From IMG/VR virus record IMGVR_UViG_3300017727_000186, positions 1-22,055 of that record: a stretch of DNA of 22,055 nucleotides. One strand, given 5' to 3'. The translations under genes were made by a program, and so were the position numbers. Position 1 is the stretch's first letter, and the number at the start of each line of letters is the position of its first letter. The notes under the pieces were generated by a model that saw only the letters and a program-made list of their open reading frames with translations, made no database searches and was not told where the DNA came from. Positions 5,345-14,372 of this stretch are shown piece by piece. The DNA is from a virus.

Positions 5345-6613
5345 CTATAACTTTCTTATCTTGACGTAACCCATACCTGAATTTCCACCAACCTGGTATC
5401 CGCCTGTGTTACTATTAAAGCCTCCAAGGTAACCAGAGCCTCCGCCACCAGCACCATTATCGGCTCCTCCGCCTCCGCCCCAGTAGCCTCCGCCTCCGCC
5501 ACCAGCATCATTACTAGTGTAGGCGTTACCTCCTTGAGCCTGCGTTCCAGTAGAACCATGATCTGACGTACCACCGCCAGATTGAGTTCCACCTCTTGAT
5601 GTACTTGACTGTCCTTGGCCTCCTGATCCTACAGTTCCGCCCCCTTCACCGCCACCATACCAGCCAGTATGTGAAGATCCTGATGTTGCTTCAATGTAAC
5701 AGCCACCACCAGCACCAGCTACTGCCATTCTATCTGCTATAGCATCACTAAATGTTGCACCAGCAAAGTTATTGCCATTTGCTAATCGTAGCCTTACGTC
5801 TGTAGATCCACCACCTGACCCAGCAAATTGACTAGATTGCCCACCTTTAGAACCACCGTATCCACCATAACTAGTAGACGATGTGTTACTGTTACTAAAC
5901 CTTGATGTATCGTAAGGGTTGGTTATAGGCGTTGCGCTAGATGTTGACTGTCCAATGTTACCCATTTGACCAACACGAATATATAATTTATCACCAACAG
6001 CTAAAGTTTTTTGACCCCAAACAATTCCGCCATGACCGCCGCCACCGTTGCCGCCACCCATAGCCCCAGCTAATTCCATATAATAAGTTCCAGCTTCATA
6101 CACAGTCCAAATTTGTGACCCTGCTCCATCAGTAGCTAGATTTCCAAATGATGCCCCTGATATTAAAGGCTGGTCTATATATCTAAGTGCTAGAGAATTT
6201 GCACTAGGGCCTGCTGGCCCATGCGCTCCTGCGTTATCAAAGAATAAATGTCCATCTGACAAGGCACTAAAACCAGAACCAAAACCTAGAGTATTAGTTC
6301 CTGTTACTTTTACCACTTGGTCTACTGACCCAATAGCTGTTCCTGTAAGATTACCACTTCCATCTGTTGTAACTATTTTATTATTACCTAGAGATAAAGA
6401 AACACCTCCAGCAAATTTACTCCAATGAGAAGAATTTACTGTTCCTCCAGATGATGGAGTTTGTCCAGCAGCTGGTGTTCCGTTTACATAAACGTATGAA
6501 GATAACTCACCGCTATCTGTAAATTGTACAACATCCCTTTCTTCGTATGTCGTGCCTGCTGCATAGGTTCCTTTATTTACAAAAGAAATTTTTCCTAAAT
6601 CAACGGTTGCCAT
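5345..6613 (-). CDS. Glycine-rich short tail fibre / receptor-binding protein 1
   Basis: This 422-residue protein has an adaptor at about 1-118 shared with the 266-residue fibre, then a beta-rich region and a glycine-rich C-terminal domain (about 185-422) with long G/S runs (GGGGGGYWGGGGGADNGAGG). It ends in GYVKIRKL, a terminal beta strand typical of glycine-rich tip domains. Runs of glycine in phage tips often form polyglycine-II-like bundles that carry variable receptor loops; here that is inference. AAGGAGGTAACAG precedes the ATG. The Gly codons make this stretch locally GC-rich and internally repetitive. Confidence 0.8.
   Translation of the reverse strand: MATVDLGKISFVNKGTYAAGTTYEERDVVQFTDSGELSSYVYVNGTPAAGQTPSSGGTVNSSHWSKFAGGVSLSLGNNKIVTTDGSGNLTGTAIGSVDQVVKVTGTNTLGFGSGFSALSDGHLFFDNAGAHGPAGPSANSLALRYIDQPLISGASFGNLATDGAGSQIWTVYEAGTYYMELAGAMGGGNGGGGHGGIVWGQKTLAVGDKLYIRVGQMGNIGQSTSSATPITNPYDTSRFSNSNTSSTSYGGYGGSKGGQSSQFAGSGGGSTDVRLRLANGNNFAGATFSDAIADRMAVAGAGGGCYIEATSGSSHTGWYGGGEGGGTVGSGGQGQSSTSRGGTQSGGGTSDHGSTGTQAQGGNAYTSNDAGGGGGGYWGGGGGADNGAGGGGSGYLGGFNSNTGGYQVGGNSGMGYVKIRKL
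5400..5515 (-). repeat. Glycine-codon-rich low-complexity tract
   Basis: Repeated CCTCCGCC-type units on the plus strand (GGCGGAGG in the coding sense) encode glycine runs near the end of the glycine-rich fibre. The imperfect repeats could permit slippage or recombination and so length variation at the receptor-binding tip. This is coding sequence, not an independent element. Confidence 0.6.
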
Positions 6614-6624
6614 CTGTTACCTCC

Positions 6625-8385
6625 TTATATCGTTGCTATCAAATGACCACTTGCATTAAGTGACCAGGTGAAACCTGTTGCTGCGTACACAACATCGCTA
6701 AATGTGTTATATGTACTGTTTGTTATATTATCTGCCCCACCGTTAGTTGTAGTGATTTGCAATTTATCTGCTACGTTATCACTATTACTATCTGATAGGA
6801 CGAACCCATAAACTTCTGCGCTACTTGCTGCGCCTGGTTGAAATCTATTGTTAGCTGAAGAATAAATTAATGCATCGCCATCGCTAACGCCTGACGTAAC
6901 TACATCGTTTGCAGCAGAAATAGAAAAATTAGCCAGGGTAAATGTACCGTAAGCTATAATATCTACTCTATCCGTACCACTAACACCTATAGCACTAGCA
7001 AAGACTACTGACGTACCATTAGTTACTGTCACGTCTACGCCATTTACCATCTTAATACCATTTAGGTACACGTCCACAAAGCCTGCATCGTAAACTAACG
7101 TATTACTATTGGCATCAGATCCTGTAATTGTTGTGGTGCTGCTAGTTACAGCATACTGGAAGCGGTTTGCTGTGCCATTGATTGCGCTGGCAGCCGTAAT
7201 AAAACCGCCTGAGGCGAAAACTTTAAGTGCTTGCTGACCAGATTGTGTATGAAAATATAGGTCACCAATTTGTAAGGCCGAACCGTCATTTCTATTAGCT
7301 GGTGCGGTTGCAAACCCACCAAGGTAAACATCCGCAAAATTTGTAATGTCTGTTACGTTGTTTGCAGCTGTTGTTATCTTAGCTGATATAGGTCCAAGCG
7401 CACTTATCTGTGTATTTAGACCAGCTACTGTTCCAATAGTGTTGGCTCCAGATAGATTAGCACCTACTGTGTTGACGTTTGCTAGGTTAGTAGCATTGCC
7501 ACCAATAGTGTTAACATTGCCAATATTATTTCCTACATTATTAACATTAGTAATAGCAGCGGCTACTGTATCTATTTCAGATACGGCTTCATTCAAATCA
7601 TTAGCTACTGTTTCTACTTCAGATACAGCTTCGTTTAAATCATCAGCTACTTTAATAATATCGTTAATGTTTGTAGCACAGGTATTAACTGAATTTATGT
7701 TTGTGTTTACTGTACTAATTGCAGCTGCTGCATTTCCAACAGCCTGCACTTGAGTTCGTATTGCATTTACATTTTGAATAGCATCTGTTGCATCTGTGCC
7801 ATCTTCTATGTCTGCCAAGGTAGCAATGTCAGCTGTTATAGCAACTAGGGTTGATACGTCAGCAATCTTAGGACCAGCTTCTGGGTTACCAGTTGTTGCA
7901 TTAAAACCTAATACAGTTCCTAATCTGCTTGCCTTTACAGGCATAGTCATATCAATGTTGTCTGGGTCACCTACTGGTGCTTTTATAGATCTATTTAATT
8001 CTTCTTTGTTATCACCAAGCTGCATAGTGATTGTATCAAAGTCAGCTTCTAGAGATGCCGCTGTAATATTACCACCAGCTGTATAAACACTGGTTCTTGA
8101 TTTAGGAACATCAGATTTAATAGCTACAGTTTGATTAGCAGTTGGTGTGTAGTTAGTAGGGCTAGTAATAAAAACAATTTTACCAGTGCCGTTTGTATTT
8201 AACCCAGCAGCGTTGTTACTATCTTTTATAGAGTAATGTACACTTTCTGTTTTCTGTACGTTATCTACAAATACTTTAATGTCAGAGGTAGCGTTGACCT
8301 GGAAGCTAAAAGAAAACTCTGTTAGTGATCCATTAGCAACAGCTTGTACCTTCCTTGTATTACTGTTAACATCAAAATTAGCCAT
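6625..8385 (-). CDS. Main tail fibre, T7 gp17-like N-terminus
   Basis: This 586-residue protein has an N-terminal domain of about 150 residues with the T7 gp17 tail-attachment pattern: VQAVANGSLTEFSFSFQV at 14-31, a YTAGG.ITAASLEADFDTI stretch, then QLGDNKEELNRSI. A long low-complexity shaft (about 190-350) follows, with repeated NVNTIG/VNTVG and DLNEAVSE units, probably a trimeric coiled or beta-helical stalk. Next is a GDLYFHTQSGQQALKV segment often seen in marine phage fibres, a VYLNGIKM module, and a C-terminal module (about 525-586) duplicated in the 109-residue protein nearby. It would anchor at the tail and begin host recognition. The start has GCGAGG upstream and is preceded by a promoter-like sequence. 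Confidence 0.85.
   Translation of the reverse strand: MANFDVNSNTRKVQAVANGSLTEFSFSFQVNATSDIKVFVDNVQKTESVHYSIKDSNNAAGLNTNGTGKIVFITSPTNYTPTANQTVAIKSDVPKSRTSVYTAGGNITAASLEADFDTITMQLGDNKEELNRSIKAPVGDPDNIDMTMPVKASRLGTVLGFNATTGNPEAGPKIADVSTLVAITADIATLADIEDGTDATDAIQNVNAIRTQVQAVGNAAAAISTVNTNINSVNTCATNINDIIKVADDLNEAVSEVETVANDLNEAVSEIDTVAAAITNVNNVGNNIGNVNTIGGNATNLANVNTVGANLSGANTIGTVAGLNTQISALGPISAKITTAANNVTDITNFADVYLGGFATAPANRNDGSALQIGDLYFHTQSGQQALKVFASGGFITAASAINGTANRFQYAVTSSTTTITGSDANSNTLVYDAGFVDVYLNGIKMVNGVDVTVTNGTSVVFASAIGVSGTDRVDIIAYGTFTLANFSISAANDVVTSGVSDGDALIYSSANNRFQPGAASSAEVYGFVLSDSNSDNVADKLQITTTNGGADNITNSTYNTFSDVVYAATGFTWSLNASGHLIATI
7562..7645 (-). repeat. Two tandem 42-bp repeats in the fibre shaft
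   Basis: Two adjacent 42-bp copies (7562-7603 and 7604-7645) each begin GCTACTGT on the plus strand and encode 14 residues, DLNEAVSEVETVAN and DLNEAVSEIDTVAA. A third copy starts and then decays. A 14-residue period equals two heptads, so a repeat unit can be gained or lost without breaking a coiled-coil stalk. Confidence 0.75.
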
Positions 8386-8401
8386 AACATACCTCGCTTA
8401 A

Positions 8402-8430
8402 TGTATATACTAAATTGGATGTTTTGTCAT
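8402..8430 (-). promoter_or_regulatory. Sigma70-like promoter before the tail fibre gene
   Basis: In the 54-bp gap before the main tail fibre, the minus strand carries ATGACA (8430-8425), a 17-bp spacer and TATACA (8407-8402). These match the -35 box at 5 of 6 and the -10 box at 4 of 6 positions. Transcription would start near 8395, just upstream of the fibre ribosome binding site. AT-rich gaps give such matches by chance, so this is a candidate only. Confidence 0.35.
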
Positions 8431-8439
8431 TAGAGAACA

Positions 8440-11400
8440 TCATTTACCTACCCCAAACAATTCCTTTATGTTCTGCTCTCGTGCTGCTTCTACTTCCCCT
8501 AACGATGGTTTTATTAACAATCTAGGGTTAGTTCCCATCTCTTGTTTGAAACTATCTCGCTGTTGTATCAATGCAGCTAACTCAGGAAATTCATAAACCA
8601 TTAAGTCTTTTGCATATGATTTATATTCGTTATCAATACCTTTTAGGATTTCGATACGATGCGCCCTGGATGCTGGCTCTGTTACAGCACCTATAGTAGA
8701 TGTACTTTGTATCATCATGTTTTTATATGCATCGTTATTTATAGTTTCTTTTAATGTTTCTACTACGTTTCTAGGCATTAGGCTTTCGCCACCACTATAA
8801 ATATTTGTTTTAAAATATTCTTGAGCAAATGGTGATTTAGCAGGGTCATTGTACAGTTCTACATATCTTGCATACTGTTTAGCGTTTAGCCTTATCTGTG
8901 GCTCACCCATAGTCTGTGATAGATATGGGAAAGCAAAACTTAGAGTTTCTAACTCTTTATTAATTTTATTAGCACCAGGCTTAGTCATAATACGCCAAGG
9001 CTGTATTAGTTCCCAACCTGTACCTCTAGTTTGTGGAAGAGGCTCATTCCATCTGTTAGTCTTAACTGGTAGTTCGCTAGAGCATCCAGATGTTTTAGAA
9101 CAGATACTATTTAACATTTCATAGTATGCTCTTGTAATAGGATACATTCCTGTAGGCCTATCCCAAAAAGGCATATCAATATCTTTATACTGGTCATCTG
9201 GTATTATGCTAGACCCATACTCACTACCCAAGGTCATGTCACCAAACTTAGCACCTTCACCGTATCCTGATCTTTCAATGCTTCCTTTTATTTGAACACC
9301 ACCAAGACCACCTGACATAACGTGTTCTTTAACAATACCGCCTGCCATAAATGTTTGTTTGGTTAATAACTGTACTAGTCTTTCCATTTTACTTTCATGG
9401 CTTTCAAACTTAGATCCAGCCAGGTCAACCATTTCTCCTATAAACTGTGTCATAGGCAAAGCAGTAGCTGTGTATTTCATAGTAGCTGCACCGCCACCAA
9501 TCATAATATCTAGTGCCGTATCATCATTATCTAAATTGTAAATTATATCTGTAGCATCAGCTGCCATAGCTAGTGTTCCAGCTACAGGGTCATATCTTGC
9601 ATAGCTAATAAAATCCCATTTATTAGTTTCTGGGTTTCTTATACCTATAGAATAAGGTTCGTTGTTTTCTAACCACCTTCTACGCTGTTCTTTATCTCTT
9701 GGACCGTAACCATTTATTACAAAGTTTTCATCATAACCACCAGAGGCCACATACATTGTTGTTCCAAACAAGGCCATGCCTGTAGTCATACGAACCAAGG
9801 CTTCTTTCTTTTCCCTGGCGTTACCATTAATAATTTTATCCCTCATTACTGAAGGCATCATTAATGCTAATGGTGTACGCTCTGATACTCTTCGTACAAT
9901 TTGAGTTGGTGTTTTATAAAATGGAACCCAGATCTTAACGATTGGATTATTAAAGAAGCTACTAGCTGAACCTAATGTGCCAGGTAGGTCATCCTGGAAA
10001 GTAATCATTCTAGCAAACTCTGAAGCCTCATCGAATGTACCTTGGCTGTTTTGTGTTTTTACATATGTAGCCTGGTATACTTTTTGTGCAGCAGCATTTA
10101 TTTGTTCTATTGTTTTTCCGCTATCTTTCATAGATAGACGTTTTGCTTTTGCAGCATCACTAGCTGCACCATGTGCCAAGGCATCCATTTGCATACCTCT
10201 ACCCATAGTTTTAAAAAATTCATCAATAGCTATCATAGGACGATAACCCATTGCTCTCATCATTATGCCGAAACCATCTATAGATAGAGCAGCTGCGCTT
10301 TCAATGTTTCCCCCTCCTTCGCCCATCAATCGGTTACGCAATCCAAATGCGTGTCTAGTGATTGACCTACCACTTACATCTAACTTAGAAACATTTTCTG
10401 TCAGTGACTTTTCATGTACAAGTGCGTGTGACATAGCCATGAGTGCTTGAGGAAAATATGTAGCGTGTGCCTTAAGCATCTGCCAGCTTTCTCCAAACTC
10501 ACCCATGAAGAACCGCTCTATCATTTGCAGTTCCATCATTACAGCTGTACCAGCTGCGTTGTATGCATGGGTAACACCAGACGATAACAATGCTGTCTGA
10601 TATATTTCCATAATCATTCTTGGTGTCATCTTAGCTGTTTCTAAGAATGTGTTACGCAAGAATTTATTTCTAGTCTTATCGTTAGGTAAGTTTTTGTAGG
10701 CAACCAACATTGTCCTAACAACATCCTCACCACCATTTGCTTCTAGAAACTCATGTACATTTTTATCACTTATGTTTGCAGTAAAATCAGATACAGTATT
10801 AGTATCCATCCAGGACCGTAATGCGTTAATACGGCTTTTACCTGGTGATGCAATAATCTTATTTGATACTAATGCTCTACCAATATCTTCTTGTGCGCCT
10901 ACTAATTGTATTTGAGCATATGCACTAATGTTTAATGCCTGTAGTGCCTGGGCCATGTCTACAGCTTCACCAGACTTCTCATATTTCTTTAGAGATTTCT
11001 GTGCCATTATTTCAAATGACAGTACAGTACGTCTAGCTGCTAGTAGTTGGCTATCACTAAACAATCTATCACCAGGCTTACGCTCTAGTAATTGCAACAT
11101 AATATCTACTGAACCAATTTTATTAGCATCAGCTATAATTTGCTCAAAACCTCTTTCACCTTTTTGCAGTAAAGGTTTTCCATCTGGTCCTGTAGTTTTA
11201 CTGTAATGCTCATACATTGCTGCAATCAGTTTCTTAAACTGAACGTCAGCTGTATCGCCTTCTAATTTGCTATCTATTTTATTTAAGTTAGGAAGAACAA
11301 CATCAAAGTCTATGTCATCTCTTTTCATAAACTTTTTAACGTCATTAAGTTCTTCTAATGACATGGAACGTATTAAAACATTACCACTAGTATCAGTAGT

Positions 11401-11730
11401 TGATATAGGGTTCTCACCCTTAATATTAATTTTTTCTTTTGTTTTCTTTTGTGATGGGCTTCTTACTGCATCACCACCACCCATGGTATTTGTCCAGGCA
11501 TCAACAGCATCAGTTACAACACCAGTAATTTTTTTAGTAATATTTGCTTGAGCGTATTGTACTGGCTCCCCATCAGGGTATTCAGTCTGTACTGGATTTA
11601 TAAACTCTTCATCTGCTATCTGGCCTGTGCCATCAATAACAGTTTCTGTAGGTACATCACCACCTTGAGGATATTGTGGATCTACGACTACTGACGATTG
11701 TTTATCAATTTCGTCTTTAGGTATAGACAT
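8440..11730 (-). CDS. Large internal virion / DNA ejection protein (1096 aa)
   Basis: It occupies the position of T7 gene 16, the last internal core protein before the tail fibre; T7 gp16 has about 1318 residues. The first 110 residues are polar and probably disordered (acidic, then SQKKTKEKINIK). The body is helical. A segment at about 570-625 (FARMITFQDDLPGTLGS through VPFYKTPTQIVRRVSERTPL) resembles a recurrent C-terminal segment of large phage polyvalent proteins. No lysozyme or transglycosylase motif was recognised. GGGAGGTGAATA precedes the ATG, which overlaps the previous stop (TAATG). The protein would be packed inside the capsid and ejected with the DNA to form or line the channel through the envelope. 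Confidence 0.7.
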   Translation of the reverse strand: MSIPKDEIDKQSSVVVDPQYPQGGDVPTETVIDGTGQIADEEFINPVQTEYPDGEPVQYAQANITKKITGVVTDAVDAWTNTMGGGDAVRSPSQKKTKEKINIKGENPISTTDTSGNVLIRSMSLEELNDVKKFMKRDDIDFDVVLPNLNKIDSKLEGDTADVQFKKLIAAMYEHYSKTTGPDGKPLLQKGERGFEQIIADANKIGSVDIMLQLLERKPGDRLFSDSQLLAARRTVLSFEIMAQKSLKKYEKSGEAVDMAQALQALNISAYAQIQLVGAQEDIGRALVSNKIIASPGKSRINALRSWMDTNTVSDFTANISDKNVHEFLEANGGEDVVRTMLVAYKNLPNDKTRNKFLRNTFLETAKMTPRMIMEIYQTALLSSGVTHAYNAAGTAVMMELQMIERFFMGEFGESWQMLKAHATYFPQALMAMSHALVHEKSLTENVSKLDVSGRSITRHAFGLRNRLMGEGGGNIESAAALSIDGFGIMMRAMGYRPMIAIDEFFKTMGRGMQMDALAHGAASDAAKAKRLSMKDSGKTIEQINAAAQKVYQATYVKTQNSQGTFDEASEFARMITFQDDLPGTLGSASSFFNNPIVKIWVPFYKTPTQIVRRVSERTPLALMMPSVMRDKIINGNAREKKEALVRMTTGMALFGTTMYVASGGYDENFVINGYGPRDKEQRRRWLENNEPYSIGIRNPETNKWDFISYARYDPVAGTLAMAADATDIIYNLDNDDTALDIMIGGGAATMKYTATALPMTQFIGEMVDLAGSKFESHESKMERLVQLLTKQTFMAGGIVKEHVMSGGLGGVQIKGSIERSGYGEGAKFGDMTLGSEYGSSIIPDDQYKDIDMPFWDRPTGMYPITRAYYEMLNSICSKTSGCSSELPVKTNRWNEPLPQTRGTGWELIQPWRIMTKPGANKINKELETLSFAFPYLSQTMGEPQIRLNAKQYARYVELYNDPAKSPFAQEYFKTNIYSGGESLMPRNVVETLKETINNDAYKNMMIQSTSTIGAVTEPASRAHRIEILKGIDNEYKSYAKDLMVYEFPELAALIQQRDSFKQEMGTNPRLLIKPSLGEVEAAREQNIKELFGVGK

Positions 11731-14372
11731 TATTCACCTCCCTCATTGTTTATAGGAGGTGTAGTTGTGTCTACTCCTCCGTCTGTTTGTTTTCCTCTGT
11801 AGGCTGAGTTGTAGCTGTCTGATTTTGTCCATCCATATTTGGTGACGATTTCATCTTCTGCTGCTTCAACCCTGTCTGCATATTTACTGACGATAGAACG
11901 AACCCTTTCTTGAAGATCGGATCGTCCTCCGAAAGTTCCTTCCAAATAATATTCTCCATTAGGATACTCCTTCCAGCCTTTGCCACCATCATTCCAATTA
12001 GTATTGGTGACGTATACTTTTTGAGAGGACGCTGTACCAGCTTCTAACTTACCACTCGATGTCTTTATATCAGATATCTGTAGAATATTCAAGACTTTCC
12101 TAACTCTATTTTGGAAATCTGTAAAATCCTCTGCTCCTCTTTCACCCATCCAATGTACAATATTTACGCCAGTTTCTGTAGATGCTGGTGAATAATCAGA
12201 AGAACCAAATTCAGTAGTAAGTAATTCGTCTAGCTTTTTTGTTTCTGTTTCAGTAAATGGTCTACCAATGTTAACAACAACAGCATCTCTGTCTGCTGCT
12301 TTACCAGCTTTATAAAACACTCTATGTGCGCCAACGCTATCTTGTTTTAACAAAATACCTCTTGCTGCTGCATAAACTTTTACAAGGTCTAATGTAGCCT
12401 CATCAACCTCACCAGGTTGACCTTTGTACTTCATAGGCATTAATGCATATGTTTGTGTACCAGGGCTTACAACGCCTTCAAATATACCAGGAGCATCAAA
12501 ACTGCCTGGAGATAGTAATCCTACTTCTTTAGCTATTAAATCTTTACCATCATCACCTGTTAATGATTTTGACAATGTAAAATGAAAATCAGCTTGTTCA
12601 TTCATTGGAGCATTAAATATTTCTGGAAAGTGTCCACTAGTTTGAGATGGTTTTGTTTCCCATGATATCTGTCCTAGGTTTCTTTCTAATGCATCTTTGT
12701 AATCAAACTTCATTTGAGATACAGGCTTACCAGCTTTTTCTGCTTTCTGTACAACCCACATAGCTGCTTGGACCTGGTAAGGTGTCCAGCCTAGCTTGTT
12801 AGATATTCTGTTAACTTCATTTTCAATAAACGTATATTGTGCATCTGTAGGCATTTCATTCTTTTTATCAAAACCAAATATTCTTAACATATGCATATCA
12901 ACAGTAACGCCTTGCGCTCTTGATGGATCTACGCTTGCCATAATATTATTATAGAAAGTATTTGTTTTTCTGCCTGCCCAATCCTCACCATCAAACATCT
13001 TTTGCAATCTAGCACTCATGGCTGTAGGAAATTTACCTGTTAATATTTTTTGCCCAGCTTTGTGTTGATTGTATGCTTGAATAGCAAATTGAAAATTAGA
13101 TAATACAGGTGTAGATCCAGCACTTGTTATAGCAATAGCTTGTGCTATTTTATCTGCTTCATCTACATTACCATCAACTAAATCTAATATTGCTGTTCCA
13201 GAACGCTCATACCAGAAACGTCCTTCTTCTCCAGCCTCTGCTACTTTTAATAAATTCTTTCTATAGGCTCCTAGTTTTTGTGGATTGTTTATTTCTCTTG
13301 GTGCGCCAACATATTCGCCACTATCTCCTGGCCTACGTTTTACAGGGATAACATTAGCTGGTGTAATCTCGTTTGTTTCTACTGTAGGCGTTTCTGCAAC
13401 ACCAGTTGTATCATCAATAATTTGATCTACATTTCTAGCTGCAACACTTTCAGCTGAAGGTGCAATCATATCTCCTACTTTATTTACGACACGCTTACCG
13501 CCTTCCATAAAAACCTGACCGCCTCTACTTAAGGCAGGGCCTATTGCGCTTCCTATAGCTGTTGAGGTAGCCGCTTCACCTACATTTATTTCATCTTGTT
13601 TGCCTGCGTTTACTTTTACTTTTTGCTGACCTACGTTAAAACCACCAGCATATGTTGCGCCTTCTACAATCATAGCCAGGTCAGATGCATCAGGCTTTGC
13701 TGTTACAATTCTTTTAACTGCTTCTTTAAATCCTACTTTACTTAACTGCTTACCAGCTGCTTTACCAATAAGACCAATTCCCATAGTTCCCAGACCCACC
13801 AAATTAGAATAATCAAATACAGTGTAATAGGCACCACGCCAGAAATTCTCCGCTAACATTCCTTCACGATCAGATGTTTCCATTAGATAGTACATAGCGT
13901 GCATGGCTTGAGCAGGCGCACTTTCTAATTTAACAATATCAAAAACCATATTAGTAAAATTGTTTTCAAAGCTAGACATAAAATCTATGCCCCACTCTGA
14001 ATATTCTTTATCTGTTTTTAATTCATCAGCACCAGGCATCATAAAGCCTCTAAGCATTTTAGATGCTCTTGACCAGTTAGGATCATCGACTACTGTTTCT
14101 TGTCGTAGCTTTTTAACTCTTTCTATTTCGCTATCTGAAATAAGATCATATGGGAAACCATAAACTTTTATTTGTTCTTTTTTATATGCCATAGCTTCTG
14201 GTGTACCTTCCTCAATCTCAGGAGGCAGACCTGTTTTTAAAGGTAATTCACCAGGATAATATTTTTGTTCTTTTGTGTTTGGGTCGTAGTAGATTGAATA
14301 ATTATCTCCAGAGCCTTTATCGCTTCCGCTACCATGCCAATCTTTAGACCACTGCTTACTAAATATATCCAT
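11730..14372 (-). CDS. Large internal virion protein with polyvalent-protein-type domain (880 aa)
   Basis: This 880-residue protein sits between a gp15-like and a gp16-like gene. The N-terminal third is helical with a Gly/Ala-rich hydrophobic stretch (about 190-210). At about 365-550 lies a domain with KNLLKVAEAGEEGRFWYERS, GVTVDMHMLRIFGF and LGWTPYQVQAAMWVVQKA. I associate this pattern with a DUF found in phage polyvalent proteins (DUF7178-like, from memory) and thought to act on or bind nucleic acid; no catalytic residues are claimed. The C-terminal 250 residues are mixed alpha/beta. The ATG directly abuts the previous stop. T7 has no clear counterpart, so this looks like an extra ejected protein. 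Confidence 0.65.
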   Translation of the reverse strand: MDIFSKQWSKDWHGSGSDKGSGDNYSIYYDPNTKEQKYYPGELPLKTGLPPEIEEGTPEAMAYKKEQIKVYGFPYDLISDSEIERVKKLRQETVVDDPNWSRASKMLRGFMMPGADELKTDKEYSEWGIDFMSSFENNFTNMVFDIVKLESAPAQAMHAMYYLMETSDREGMLAENFWRGAYYTVFDYSNLVGLGTMGIGLIGKAAGKQLSKVGFKEAVKRIVTAKPDASDLAMIVEGATYAGGFNVGQQKVKVNAGKQDEINVGEAATSTAIGSAIGPALSRGGQVFMEGGKRVVNKVGDMIAPSAESVAARNVDQIIDDTTGVAETPTVETNEITPANVIPVKRRPGDSGEYVGAPREINNPQKLGAYRKNLLKVAEAGEEGRFWYERSGTAILDLVDGNVDEADKIAQAIAITSAGSTPVLSNFQFAIQAYNQHKAGQKILTGKFPTAMSARLQKMFDGEDWAGRKTNTFYNNIMASVDPSRAQGVTVDMHMLRIFGFDKKNEMPTDAQYTFIENEVNRISNKLGWTPYQVQAAMWVVQKAEKAGKPVSQMKFDYKDALERNLGQISWETKPSQTSGHFPEIFNAPMNEQADFHFTLSKSLTGDDGKDLIAKEVGLLSPGSFDAPGIFEGVVSPGTQTYALMPMKYKGQPGEVDEATLDLVKVYAAARGILLKQDSVGAHRVFYKAGKAADRDAVVVNIGRPFTETETKKLDELLTTEFGSSDYSPASTETGVNIVHWMGERGAEDFTDFQNRVRKVLNILQISDIKTSSGKLEAGTASSQKVYVTNTNWNDGGKGWKEYPNGEYYLEGTFGGRSDLQERVRSIVSKYADRVEAAEDEIVTKYGWTKSDSYNSAYRGKQTDGGVDTTTPPINNEGGE

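Noticed and set aside
5400-5515. CRISPR-like or minisatellite array
   Set aside because: The repeats are short glycine codons inside one reading frame without regular spacers.
7346-7753. Plus-strand 135-codon frame that looks hydrophobic
   Set aside because: It is antisense to the repetitive shaft of the main tail fibre; its hydrophobicity comes from reverse-complementing Asn/Val/Thr codons, and there is no ribosome binding site.
11771-11992. Minus-strand 73-codon frame inside the 880-residue protein gene
   Set aside because: It is an alternate frame of a long ORF, without a start signal or recognisable product.
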